64,000 nucleotides of DNA from contig JASJCP010000028.1 of assembly GCA_030065935.1 (NCBI GenBank), forward strand, positions 1 through 64,000, in the 5' to 3' direction. The DNA is from Xenococcaceae cyanobacterium MO_167.B27. Lineage in GTDB: Bacteria; Cyanobacteriota; Cyanobacteriia; Cyanobacteriales; Xenococcaceae. The notes beneath the pieces were generated by a model. That model was not told the DNA's origin. It was given only the letters and a program-made list of their open reading frames with translations, and searched no databases. This document shows positions 26,691 through 35,303 of this stretch, one piece after another. The stretch's first letter is position 1, and each line of letters opens with the position of its first letter. A program made the position numbers and the translations under genes.

Positions 26691-28034
26691 TCATTTGTTA
26701 CCTTTTAAACGCAAATTAACAGCTTGACGGATTAAACTTTCCACAGCACCACTACCAATTGGTAAGTTTAATTGAGAAATTTTATCATAGTTAAATAAGC
26801 CAGTTGCCAGAGGTTTATTAAAATAATAAATCTGACTTGTCATGATTTTACGACGAGAACCACGACTGGCTTTTGTGAGCTGTTTCATCTGTTCAATTAA
26901 TTGGTCAACTTGACCTCTTTTTAAATCAGAGCGAGCTGCTTTAAACCAAGCGATTCTTTCTTTTTCATCATTAAAAGCAGCAGTAGCAAATTTTTGTAAA
27001 TGTTCGGTAGCATGATAAAAATCTATGAGATAATAAGTGAAATCTTCACACCCCAAACGATTAAGTAAAGTCGGTATATGTTGCCAAATCCATTCAGCAC
27101 CATCAGCAACAAGTAAGATTTGTTTAGCAGTCTTTATACCCAAGCTTACTAAATACATTTCTAGGATTTTTAAAAACTCTTTATAATCGCCATAAGTGCC
27201 ATCATTAACAAGAGGAACTTCACCATTTTTGATCTTTTTACCTTTTTTATCTACCGTATAGATAGTCAGTAATTTAGGCTCAATCCATTCCCCTTTATAT
27301 TTTTTTCTTTGGGTTTTGGGATTAGGCTTCTTTGGTTCATAAATTCGGACTCTGGTTCGACCCCCATCGACGGAAATAATTACTCTTTTATCTTTTAAGT
27401 TGGAACTAGTTGATAACAAATCTCGTTCAACAGCCCGTATTTTTGATTTTCTAATACTTAAGCCTTCCCCTCCAAATTTATAAGTTAAACGTTGAATTCT
27501 TTTGAGACTAATTTTAACTCCCCAATCAATTAAACTGTGCCTAGCTGTCTCAAATGAAGTTGTAATTGTGCCATATTTAGCAATAGTAGACCAAAGATAG
27601 GGAGTTACACCAGATTCCATTCCTAACCATCTTAAAAAAGGAAAAAAGCCTTGTCCCTTGGGTTTTTTTTTAGACTTTTTCTTACTCTTTCTTTCGACTA
27701 CATAAGGTAATCTTAGCTTGGCTACTACATTTCCTACTGTTAATATTTCTCGGGGTTTTAAGCCATTTTTTTGAGTTTTTGTTCTCCACCAACCTTGAGT
27801 CTGATTAATTGCTGTACGAGATGCTTCTGTTGATTTAGATAAAGTATCTAGCAGTATGGCTACACATTGTCCAGCTAAAATTAAGCCCGCTTCTCGAATT
27901 TTTTCTTCTCGCTCTTTAATAATCGTTCCATCCCATTGATTAACATTATTTAATTTCAACAGTTGAGCTATAGTAACTTGAAAATCTTGTAAGGACTGCT
28001 TTAAATTAAAATTAGCAAAAGTTTTGTTTTTCAT
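26691..28034 (-). CDS. Transposase, ISKra4-like family
   Basis: The 447-residue protein begins MKNKTFANFNLKQSLQDF. It shows a DDE-type core: IISVDGGRTRVRIYEP, LLVADGAEWIWQHIPTLL, DFYHATEHLQKFA and a C-terminal LPIGSGAVESLIRQAVNLRLKG, the glycine-rich end typical of ISKra4-like transposases. The protein stops immediately after RLKGNK, where related proteins usually continue into a region around a WRPE-like motif, so it may be C-terminally truncated. Leader sequence upstream has no clear start competitor. Confidence 0.75.
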   Translation of the reverse strand: MKNKTFANFNLKQSLQDFQVTIAQLLKLNNVNQWDGTIIKEREEKIREAGLILAGQCVAILLDTLSKSTEASRTAINQTQGWWRTKTQKNGLKPREILTVGNVVAKLRLPYVVERKSKKKSKKKPKGQGFFPFLRWLGMESGVTPYLWSTIAKYGTITTSFETARHSLIDWGVKISLKRIQRLTYKFGGEGLSIRKSKIRAVERDLLSTSSNLKDKRVIISVDGGRTRVRIYEPKKPNPKTQRKKYKGEWIEPKLLTIYTVDKKGKKIKNGEVPLVNDGTYGDYKEFLKILEMYLVSLGIKTAKQILLVADGAEWIWQHIPTLLNRLGCEDFTYYLIDFYHATEHLQKFATAAFNDEKERIAWFKAARSDLKRGQVDQLIEQMKQLTKASRGSRRKIMTSQIYYFNKPLATGLFNYDKISQLNLPIGSGAVESLIRQAVNLRLKGNK

Positions 28035-28218
28035 GGTTATTCTCTTAGGTCAAATCGACTCAGACTATTTTTTCGGACTTGACTGGAGAATACCTTTTTT
28101 TACTGATTCTTCTGTTCTTTTTCTCTCCTGCTCTACTGCGACTTGAGGGCGAAGCCTGCCCTCAAGTCGGAAACCAGCGATCGCGCTTTTGAGAAAACAA
28201 CTGTTTCGCGTAGCTCCC

Positions 28219-28398
28219 ATTGCAGATGCTATGTTTGCCCCAGTAGTGTTTCGATTCAATACCTATGGTGTCTCCTGTGATTCGGTAGCTGGTGAATATA
28301 TGAATATGGTTTTAAATGACCCTGATGTGAAAAGATGGTATGAAGCTGCTAAGGATGAAGAAGCGGTGATTGAAAAAGTAGAGGTAGGAATTGTCTAA
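28219..28398 (+). pseudogene. C-terminal fragment of a glutathione S-transferase
   Basis: The frame IADAMFAPVVFRFNTYGV continues to the stop at 28398 and matches the C-terminal helical domain of cyanobacterial glutathione S-transferases. About 59 codons remain of roughly 200. The tracked ORF starts earlier at 28189 but its first ten codons belong to the element's inverted repeat. The N-terminal thioredoxin-like half was not found on the other side of the element, so the gene was inactivated by insertion and deletion. Confidence 0.75.
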
Positions 28399-28462
28399 TT
28401 TTACCTAACCTTAAGGTCGGTATTGTATTAGTTACAAAGTATAGTAGAACTTATAAAGAAAT

Positions 28463-29359
28463 ATGAATATTGATTATCAGAAAAAAATTCAACCTCGCTC
28501 TGCTAAAGAAAGAAGTTTAGATATTATTTTTTATTGGGCAGCAAAAGTTTTCGCGATCGCGATCGCGGTAGTATTAGTAATGATTACCATACTAGTAGCT
28601 CTACGAGCTTTTCCTGCCATAAGAGAATTTGGTCTAGGTTTTTTAACTACCAGTAGTTGGAATCCTGTAAGAAGTCAATATGGTATTTTACCAGCCATTT
28701 ATGGGACTATAGCCAGTTCATTTATTGCCTTATTAATATCTGTACCTATAGGTTTGGGAACAGCAATTTTTCTCAGCGAAGACTATTTCCCCCCTGCAAT
28801 ACAAAGAACTATTGTTTTTTTAGTTGAATTATTAGCAGCCGTACCCAGTGTAGTTTATGGACTCTGGGGAATTTTTGTTTTAATTCCCTTCCTAAAAGAA
28901 ATTACCCCCCTCAGAGGTCCTGGAATGCTCCCCGCAGCCTTAATCCTTTCAGTGATGATTTTGCCTACTATTGCTGCTATTTCCCGTGATGCCATTATCA
29001 ATGTACCTAGTGGCTTGAGACAAGCTGCTGTAGGTTTGGGTGCAACTCGTTGGGAAGCAATCCTCAAGATCGTTTTACCTGCTGCTTCTTCAGGAATTAT
29101 CGGCGGTATTATGCTGGCGTTGGGAAGGGCTTTGGGGGAAACAATGGCTGTAACCATGTTGATTGGGAATGCTAACAAAGTTGACTTTTCTGTATTTGCC
29201 CCATCTAATACTGTTTCTTCCTTACTGGCTAATCAGTTTGCTGAAGCTAGTGGCTTACAAGTAGCAGCCCTGATGTATGCTGCTCTAATTCTTTTTGCGA
29301 TCACTCTAGCAGTTAACGTACTAGCACAGTTATTAGTAACCAGACTTCAAAAAATCTAA
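28463..29359 (+). CDS. pstC: Phosphate ABC transporter permease PstC
   Basis: PstC is one of two inner-membrane permeases of the high-affinity phosphate importer. The 298-residue protein has six predicted membrane helices. Typical segments are YGILPAIYGTIASSFIALL, PSVVYGLWGIFVLIP and the EAA-like loop QAAVGLGATRWEAILKIVLPAA that contacts the ATPase PstB. It is followed by pstA. The usual pstS is not upstream; instead an inactivated glutathione S-transferase fragment and an insertion element lie there. GCGATCGC occurs as overlapping tandem copies near 28555. Confidence 0.93.
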   Translation: MNIDYQKKIQPRSAKERSLDIIFYWAAKVFAIAIAVVLVMITILVALRAFPAIREFGLGFLTTSSWNPVRSQYGILPAIYGTIASSFIALLISVPIGLGTAIFLSEDYFPPAIQRTIVFLVELLAAVPSVVYGLWGIFVLIPFLKEITPLRGPGMLPAALILSVMILPTIAAISRDAIINVPSGLRQAAVGLGATRWEAILKIVLPAASSGIIGGIMLALGRALGETMAVTMLIGNANKVDFSVFAPSNTVSSLLANQFAEASGLQVAALMYAALILFAITLAVNVLAQLLVTRLQKI

Positions 29360-29407
29360 ATATAGCTAATCCCAGGATGAAGGATGAAGGAATGATTCAT
29401 CAACCAT

Positions 29408-29460
29408 TAGCAACTAGCAACTAACAACTAACAACTAACAATTAACAATTAACAATTAAT
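29408..29460. repeat. STRR heptamer array between pstC and pstA
   Basis: CAACTAA and CAATTAA units are repeated in tandem, ending one base before the pstA ATG. The pstA leader therefore has no recognisable Shine-Dalgarno sequence. Confidence 0.8.
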
Positions 29461-29461
29461 C

Positions 29462-30370
29462 ATGACATTAGAATATTATTCCAATAATCAATCTAATATA
29501 GAGTTCGATCCTGCTAGTTTAAAAAAGAATCTTTCTTCTTTCCGTACTCTATTCGGTTTATTTATGTCAGGGGTAGCAGGATTATTTACCTTCATGGCAA
29601 TTGTGCCTTTATTTATCATTCTGAGTTATCTCCTCAGCAAAGGAATTAGCTCCCTCAGATTACAAGTCTTTAGCGAATTACCTCCACCACCTTTGGTAGA
29701 AGGGGGCGGTTTTGGTAATGCCATCATTGGAACAGTACTCATGGTGGGTATTGGAGCTTTAATTAGTGTCCCTATCGGGGTAATGGCTGCAATTTATTTA
29801 TCAGAATTCAGTGAAGGAAAGTTAGCAGATTGGATTCGTTTTGCTACTAATGTCCTTAGTGGTGTTCCCTCCATTATTATTGGGGTATTTGCCTACATTG
29901 CTGTTGTTCTAACAACTAGAACTTACTCCGCTTGGGCTGGAGGTTTCGCCCTGGCAATTTTAATGTTACCAATTATTGTGCGGACTACCGATGAAGCCCT
30001 GAAACTTGTTCCCCAAGAAGTACGCCAAGCCTCTATTGGTGTGGGCGCAAACAACTATCAAACTGTATTGCAAGTAGTATTACCTGCTGCGATTCCTGCC
30101 ATTATTACAGGTGTTACCCTAGCAGTAGCTCGTGCTGCTGGAGAAACTGCACCTTTACTGTTTACTGCTCTGTTTACTCAGTTTTGGCCCAATTGGGGAA
30201 ATAAGTTAGTTGAGCCTACAGCGTCTTTAGCGGTATTGGTTTATAATTTTGCGATCGTTCCTTTCCAAAATCAACAAGAGTTAGCCTGGGCTGCTGCTTT
30301 TATCTTGGTAGTCTTGGTGCTATTAACTAGTATTATTTCTCGCATTGCAACTCAAGCGCGTACTTATTAA
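29462..30370 (+). CDS. pstA: Phosphate ABC transporter permease PstA
   Basis: The 302-residue protein pairs with PstC. It shows six membrane helices and the PstA features GTVLMVGIGALISVPIGVMA, SGVPSIIIGVFAYIA, RTTDEALKLVPQEVRQAS and the EAA loop IGVGANNYQTVLQVVLPAA. No pstB ATPase gene follows; the next 560 bp are non-coding. pstB and pstS must therefore lie elsewhere in the genome if the system is functional. Translation may depend on coupling to pstC, since the spacer is a heptamer repeat. Confidence 0.93.
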   Translation: MTLEYYSNNQSNIEFDPASLKKNLSSFRTLFGLFMSGVAGLFTFMAIVPLFIILSYLLSKGISSLRLQVFSELPPPPLVEGGGFGNAIIGTVLMVGIGALISVPIGVMAAIYLSEFSEGKLADWIRFATNVLSGVPSIIIGVFAYIAVVLTTRTYSAWAGGFALAILMLPIIVRTTDEALKLVPQEVRQASIGVGANNYQTVLQVVLPAAIPAIITGVTLAVARAAGETAPLLFTALFTQFWPNWGNKLVEPTASLAVLVYNFAIVPFQNQQELAWAAAFILVVLVLLTSIISRIATQARTY

Positions 30371-30796
30371 ACCCCTTTAGTTTTTAGACAAATAAATTTA
30401 CACTTCTTAAAATCAACTGTTACTTAATGTAAATATTTTTCAGGAATTCAAGAAATGGAGAAATCCGTAATCAGCCTGAAAAAATGTTTCAATTACCTTA
30501 ATTGGTGAGCAAAGTATTAACGTCACTTCGCGACTTTCGGCAGAATTTATATGGCGTGATGAGCAGAAGGTTTGTCCTTGCTTCTACCTTCTTACCTTTG
30601 GTCTAAGTCCCCTTCTTCTTTAAGGAGGAATAGAGTTAAGGAGGGGTTTAAGTCCCCGCAAAAAACTTCTGCCGTCTGCCTTCTGCCTTCTGCCTTCGTT
30701 TTAATACTTATACGGTTATTCCCCCCTCCCTATTCAGGGTAGGGGACGTTAAGGTTTTAATCATAAACTTTATAAAAAGTTACATAACTTAAAACC
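30371..30796. other. Gene-free spacer with STRR (CTTCTGC) repeats
   Basis: No ORF of note. CTTCTGCCGTCTGCCTTCTGCCTTCTGCCTTC forms a tandem array near 30666. No clear terminator for pstA was seen. Confidence 0.55.
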
Positions 30797-30886
30797 ATGA
30801 TGAGTCTAATTACTCTACTAGTCTATATCTGGGCTTTGTTGGTGATTCTGAATCGACTTAGCAGCCAATATAAATCTAGTAGCTAA
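30797..30886 (+). CDS. Possible 29-residue single-span membrane protein
   Basis: Starting at tandem ATGs, the frame reads MMSLITLLVYIWALLVILN and then a short polar tail (RLSSQYKSSS) before TAA. This shape, one hydrophobic helix with a basic end, is that of the small subunits found in photosynthetic and NDH complexes. I cannot assign it to a known one, and the ORF is too short to be certain. Confidence 0.35.
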   Translation: MMSLITLLVYIWALLVILNRLSSQYKSSS

Positions 30887-30933
30887 GTTGTTCAAACAGT
30901 TTCAGAATTGTCAAATTTAACTTTAACTAGACT

Positions 30934-31513
30934 ATGAGTCACTCTCAAGTGTCTCAAACTCTCAAAATGGCAGTGCCTAATGAAGTAATACCCATTGAGC
31001 ATTATTTACGCCAACCTCAAAGGCTAGTTCAGGCTATTACCGACCCCAGTCGAATTCAGCAACTGTCTCTGTCCGACTTTCGCTTGCAGCTTAAGCCTCT
31101 ACAATTCATGATGCTTCATATCCAGCCTATGGTAGAATTAGGGATTTGGACGCAAGGGGATGAAGTTCTAAATTTGCGATCGCTTGGTTGTGAGATTCAA
31201 GGTGCATAATTCTTAGTACAGTCTTTTCATCTAGAATTGGCTGGTACTCTCTCACCCTATCGCCGAAAAACCACCACGGAATTACGAGGAAAGGCTGAAC
31301 TTAAAGGTACAAGTTGAAGTTCCTCCTGCTCTTAAGCTTCTTCCTAAGTCCGTTCTGGATAGCTCTGCTAAAACGTTTCTCAATGGCATCTTATTGACCA
31401 TTAAACATCGTTTAGAACACCAATTGTTGCGGGATTATTACAACTGGGTTAAGGCTAATCAAACTGGCTTAACATCTCCTCTGCTGATGCAGATGGAGAG
31501 TCTGACTAGTTGA
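30934..31513 (+). pseudogene. DUF1997 gene broken by a stop and a frameshift
   Basis: The tracked 91-residue ORF is only the front part. After its TAA at 31207 the same frame continues FLVQSFHLELAGTLSPY and TELRGKAELK. A one-base shift then leads to VQVEVPPALKLLPKSVL, TIKHRLEHQLLRDYYNW and a stop at 31513. Together these match the DUF1997 family of cyanobacteria and plastids (lipid-binding-like fold, unknown function). Two independent lesions argue for a real pseudogene, although sequencing errors cannot be excluded. Confidence 0.75.
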
Positions 31514-31530
31514 ACCAGTAAAGATTCGAG

Positions 31531-31689
31531 TTGAAGAAAAATAGTGATCTACCAATTAGTTTCTTAATTTTTGGCAAAAATGGAATCCGTATTTTAACTC
31601 AAATCTTAGGATTTTTCATTTTGGCAATCTCGATTCAACTTTTAACTGACGGCATTTTTGCTGTTCTAGAACAATCAGGTTGGAGCTAA
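31531..31689 (+). pseudogene. C-terminal remnant of a MarC-family membrane protein
   Basis: From 31531 the plus frame reads FLIFGKNGIRILTQILGFF and then ILAISIQLLTDGIFAVLE, ending at TAA 31689. GKNGIRILTxILG followed by a hydrophobic helix and QLLTDGI is the characteristic end of MarC (UPF0056) proteins, which are about 200 residues long. Only the last 52 codons survive. Confidence 0.7.
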
Positions 31690-31756
31690 CATTTAAAATC
31701 CTAAGTCAAATTAAATAATCAATCAATTTTAATCATCACAATTTTTATATATTCCC

Positions 31757-32425
31757 ATGGAACTACATCAGATTAAAACTTTTCTCGATAGCCCTAATCC
31801 TCAAAATCGCATGAAAGCGATTACTGAATTAAGACACCATGAACCTTCTTTAGTTGTCCCCCTACTCAAGCAAAGAATGCATGACCAAGAATTTATAATT
31901 CGTTCTTTTGTCGCAATGGGTTTAGGGTACAAGCAAACAGAGGAAGGATTTGAATTATTACTGGATTTAATAGAAAATGATCGGGATTATAACGTTAGGG
32001 CCGAAGCAGCTAATTCCCTTTCTAAATATGGAGAGCATGCAATTCCTCATCTGGTGAAATTATTTGAACAAGATTCTCATTGGTTAGTTCGTCAGAGCAT
32101 TTTCGCAGCTATTGAGCTAACAAACTATCCTGAAATTCTTTTAAAATTGTCGGCACTAGGAATAGAGGGAGATGATCCAGTTGTGAAACTTACAGCGATC
32201 GCCAATTTAGGTCAATTAGCAAAAACTCCTTACCAAGCCTCAGCATTAGAGGTACTCCTTACCGCAGTAAAATCTAATCAAAGTATCATTAGGGTGAGAG
32301 TGGCAAGAGTCTTAAAACATTTCGATGATCCCAAAGCCCAAACCGCTTTACTAGAATTGCGAGAAGATTCTGATTATCGAGTGGTGGCTGCGACTTTAGA
32401 AGGACTGTTTAGCAGTGAGCAGTAA
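31757..32425 (+). CDS. HEAT-repeat protein
   Basis: The 222-residue protein is built of about six HEAT/PBS-lyase-like repeats, for example SFVAMGLGYKQTEEGFELLLDL, NVRAEAANSLSKYGEHAIPHLV and VRVARVLKHFDDPKAQTALLEL. These form a helical scaffold for protein contacts. In cyanobacteria some such proteins act as phycobilin lyases or phycobilisome regulators, but I see no specific sign of that here. The start ATG follows TATTCCC without a clear ribosome-binding site. Confidence 0.82.
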   Translation: MELHQIKTFLDSPNPQNRMKAITELRHHEPSLVVPLLKQRMHDQEFIIRSFVAMGLGYKQTEEGFELLLDLIENDRDYNVRAEAANSLSKYGEHAIPHLVKLFEQDSHWLVRQSIFAAIELTNYPEILLKLSALGIEGDDPVVKLTAIANLGQLAKTPYQASALEVLLTAVKSNQSIIRVRVARVLKHFDDPKAQTALLELREDSDYRVVAATLEGLFSSEQ

Positions 32426-32551
32426 TCAGTAAACAGTGATCGATGTCACAGAAACATCTGGATATGGTTATCTTTCGGGATAGTTTGTTAAGAACCATCA
32501 AAGTTTGGGGAAACATATAGATTGTAGTACCGTGAATCTTGTCTAAGAATA

Positions 32552-33532
32552 ATGTATTCTGCTGCCGATCTTGCAACTCAATCAACTAATAATCAACCTA
32601 TCCCAGTTGTACAGACTTGGAATTTATGCAAGGTATATCGTACTGGTTTCTGGATGAACCAAAAAATTGAATCTCTCAAAGACTGTTCTCTAACAGTGTA
32701 TCAGGGCGAAACTTTTGGATTGTTGGGACCAAACGGTGCAGGGAAAACCACTTTATTAAAAACTTTACTGGGAATTATTCGCCCTACTTCTGGGAAAGCA
32801 GTACTTTTGGGTCGTCCTATTGGCGATCGCAATGTTAAGCAAAAAATTGGCTATCTTCCAGAAAATGCTTATCTTTATGACTATCTCACAGCCTGGGAAT
32901 TTCTCGGTTTTACGGCTGGTTTGTTTCAAATTCCCCAATCTAAGCAAAATCGCAAGATTACAGAACTTTTAGATTTAGTTGGTTTAGCCAAATCCACTGC
33001 TAAAAAGAAAAAGCTGAAGCAGTATTCTAAAGGGATGCTGCAACGGGTAGGAATGGCGCAAGCTTTGATTAACGATCCTGAAGTTGTCTTTCTTGATGAA
33101 CCCATGTCAGGATTAGACCCTATGGGACGTTATCGGATGCGAGAAATTGTTTTATCTTTGAAACAAGCAGGAAAGACGATATTCTTTAACTCTCACATTT
33201 TAGCGGATGTGGAACAGATATGCGATCGCATTGCCATTTTGGCTCTGGGGGATTTGATTTGTCAAGGCTCTCTTAATGAACTTCTGGGTAATGGCGATGT
33301 ATATCAAGTGTTAATCAAAGGAGGAGACTCCGAGACTCTTGCACCCTGGATTTCTAATTTAACTTGGGAAAACAATCGCTGGCATGGTCAATTACAAAAA
33401 TCACCAGAAGCTTTTTTAGCTCATCTCAATACTATTGATGCTCAATTAATTAGTATGCAACTGGCTCGCCCTTCTCTAGAAGAATTCTTTATGCAGCAAT
33501 TACGAGAAAGAGGTATCGAGTTTAGTCGTTAA
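32552..33532 (+). CDS. ABC transporter ATP-binding protein (ABC-2 export type)
   Basis: The 326-residue protein is a single ABC ATPase: Walker A GLLGPNGAGKTTLLK near residue 55, Q-loop YLPENAYLYDY, signature KQYSKGMLQRVGMAQAL, Walker B VVFLDEPMSGLDPMG and the switch His in FNSHILADVEQ. The C-terminal extension with GDLICQGSLNEL is typical of NatA/CcmA-like exporters. No ABC-2 permease gene follows, so the membrane partner is elsewhere. A plausible terminator lies about 230 bp downstream. Confidence 0.9.
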   Translation: MYSAADLATQSTNNQPIPVVQTWNLCKVYRTGFWMNQKIESLKDCSLTVYQGETFGLLGPNGAGKTTLLKTLLGIIRPTSGKAVLLGRPIGDRNVKQKIGYLPENAYLYDYLTAWEFLGFTAGLFQIPQSKQNRKITELLDLVGLAKSTAKKKKLKQYSKGMLQRVGMAQALINDPEVVFLDEPMSGLDPMGRYRMREIVLSLKQAGKTIFFNSHILADVEQICDRIAILALGDLICQGSLNELLGNGDVYQVLIKGGDSETLAPWISNLTWENNRWHGQLQKSPEAFLAHLNTIDAQLISMQLARPSLEEFFMQQLRERGIEFSR

Positions 33533-33758
33533 GATTGAGTAGCTCTGTTTATACAACCGACACATTATCTTGTTGAAATCTTTATTTAGTAAGGATTTTC
33601 ACTTCTGTATTATGTTAATAATGCTAAATGTAGCTACCCACCCTGTAGCAATACTTTTGGCAGTAAGGTAAGGTGTTTGGGAAGTATCTTAAATCTGTAG
33701 AGATATCTGATAGCTTGTGATATCTCCTAGAGGAAAGGGTAAGATTATTTCAAGTATT

Positions 33759-33790
33759 AGAGGCGGAAATAGTCCACCTCTGATTTTTTT
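33759..33790 (+). terminator. Rho-independent-like terminator
   Basis: AGAGGCGGA-AATAG-TCCACCTCT forms a 9-position stem with one C/A mismatch followed by GATTTTTTT. It lies between the ABC ATPase gene and the convergent CHRD gene. Confidence 0.6.
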
Positions 33791-33839
33791 GTGAAGAGAA
33801 TAAATACGAAAATCAAAATATCAAGGTTTTTAGAGATTT

Positions 33840-34550
33840 CTAATGATATTTTTGTTTGTTTTTAGCACAAGCAAATCCCAATACACCCAATGCTAGCAAG
33901 CCAAGCAGAGAATTAGGTTCTGGAGTTGCTGCAACTTCTACTTGTCCCCGAATTGCACCAGTAGGAGTCCCCAATGAATGAATATTCCAATACAAACTAG
34001 TATCACCTTCTGGGACATTGAGTAATTCATCAACTACTGATTGGAAATCAGGGAAAGATGCTGTTGCCACAAATTCTCCTTTGCTTTCTTCCAAAAGACC
34101 GCTTATGGTAGTGCTTTCTGGGGTAATGTCAATAAAAAAATCGTCATCTAGATCGCTAGTAATACTGAAATTCCCCAAATCATCTACTCTTAACTCTCTT
34201 ATGGGAAAGGGTAGTTCTCCATTTACACCACGCTCAGCACCTCCATGAAGATGGAAAAGAGTGATATCGTCATCATCTGTGGGAGTAGTTCCGTCTCTAA
34301 GAGCAGTAAAATTAAGCTCTGGAGTTACAATGACTTCATACCTTAGCCCATAGTTATCATCATCATCTTGTAACAGGTCTAGGGTAGCAAAACCAGTAGC
34401 AGTAGAGGTTGATTCAACAACTTCTTGAGCAGCATCGAGAGAAGAAGTAAAACGTCTAATTAAATCAAAAGCTTGGGCTGGTTGGCTGATAGATATGGTA
34501 ATAGGTGCTAGTGCAAAGGTGCAAAGAGGAATACTGAGCCATCGTTTCAT
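33840..34550 (-). CDS. CHRD-domain protein with PEP-CTERM anchor
   Basis: The 236-residue protein has a signal peptide (MKRWLSIPLCTFALAP...AQAF), a CHRD domain (FTSSLDAAQEVVE, ITLFHLHGGAERGVNG, GAIRGQVEVA) and the sorting signal TPEPNSLLGLLALGVLGFA with a basic tail. CHRD domains occur in chordin and bacterial exported proteins. The PEP-CTERM tail implies processing by an exosortase and display at the cell surface or in exopolysaccharide. It is Asp-rich and may bind metal. It is monocistronic. Confidence 0.9.
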   Translation of the reverse strand: MKRWLSIPLCTFALAPITISISQPAQAFDLIRRFTSSLDAAQEVVESTSTATGFATLDLLQDDDDNYGLRYEVIVTPELNFTALRDGTTPTDDDDITLFHLHGGAERGVNGELPFPIRELRVDDLGNFSITSDLDDDFFIDITPESTTISGLLEESKGEFVATASFPDFQSVVDELLNVPEGDTSLYWNIHSLGTPTGAIRGQVEVAATPEPNSLLGLLALGVLGFACAKNKQKYH

Positions 34551-34642
34551 ATTTTAAGAATCTCCTTATGTAACGAAATGTTTATGTTCTAAGTAAAAAC
34601 ACTGAACATATTATTTAAGTAGTGTACTTCTATATAAGAAAT

Positions 34643-35275
34643 TTAAGTATTACGATTGTTGTAAACAAAAATTGCAGCTTGAGTGCGGTCGCGTAAATTT
34701 AATCTCCTCAAGATACTATTAACGTGATTTTTGACGGTACGCTCTGTAATATAAAGTTCTTCGGCAATTTCTCGATTACTATAGCCTTGAGCAATTAAGT
34801 TTAAGACTTCTTGCTCTCTGGTGCTTAATTCTGCTATTTCTGGAGGAGTCTTAACCTTAGTATTAGCACCCGCATTGACTTTTTCCCACAGTCCAGGTCC
34901 TAATTGGGTGTAACCTTTGTAAATAGAACGAATAGCTTGGGCAAGTTCTTCTGAAGGAGTATCTTTGAGTAAATAACCTTTTGCGCCACAAGCCATAGCT
35001 TGAATAACATATTCATCATCATCAAAGGTAGTAAGAACTAATACTTTAATTTCAGGAGCTTGTTGGGTTAAGGCTCTAATGGCTGCAACTCCATCCATAA
35101 TAGGCATTCTAATATCCATTAATACTACATCAGGTTTCAATTCCAGCGATCGCATTACGGCTATTTTTCCATTGTCTGCTTCTGCGATCACTTCAATATC
35201 TGGCTTAGTTTGCAACAGACTAGCTAAACCCTCTCGCACAATACTCTGATCATCAGCAAGCAAAACTCTAATCAT
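34643..35275 (-). CDS. NarL/LuxR-family response regulator
   Basis: The 210-residue regulator has a receiver domain (LLADDQSIVREGLASLL, phospho-Asp in VVLMDIRMPIMDG, Lys in GYLLKDTPSEEL) and a C-terminal LuxR helix-turn-helix (LSTREQEVLNLIAQGYSNREIAEEL, KNHVNSILRRL). It binds DNA when phosphorylated. The kinase gene directly upstream, 28 bp away in the same orientation, is its likely partner. Confidence 0.93.
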   Translation of the reverse strand: MIRVLLADDQSIVREGLASLLQTKPDIEVIAEADNGKIAVMRSLELKPDVVLMDIRMPIMDGVAAIRALTQQAPEIKVLVLTTFDDDEYVIQAMACGAKGYLLKDTPSEELAQAIRSIYKGYTQLGPGLWEKVNAGANTKVKTPPEIAELSTREQEVLNLIAQGYSNREIAEELYITERTVKNHVNSILRRLNLRDRTQAAIFVYNNRNT

Positions 35276-35303
35276 TTATAATGCTTCCCAAGATTTATCG
35301 GAC

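Larger units (their letters stand above)
26203..28218. mobile_element. ISKra4-like insertion element bounded by 43-bp inverted repeats
   Basis: The segment 26203-26245 is matched in inverted orientation at 28176-28218 with 41 of 43 bases identical; the outer edges read GGGAGC and GCTCCC. A transposase gene fills the interior. The right edge falls exactly where a glutathione S-transferase reading frame resumes, supporting it as an insertion boundary. I see no target-site duplication, and the left flank lacks the missing part of that gene, so a deletion probably followed. The inner hairpin 28141-28167 (ACTTGAGGGC/GCCCTCAAGT) is perfect. Confidence 0.55.

Noticed and set aside
28399-28462. ACCTAACCTTAAGG upstream of pstC as a possible Pho box
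   Set aside because: Does not show the two spaced TTAACC-type repeats expected for cyanobacterial Pho boxes.
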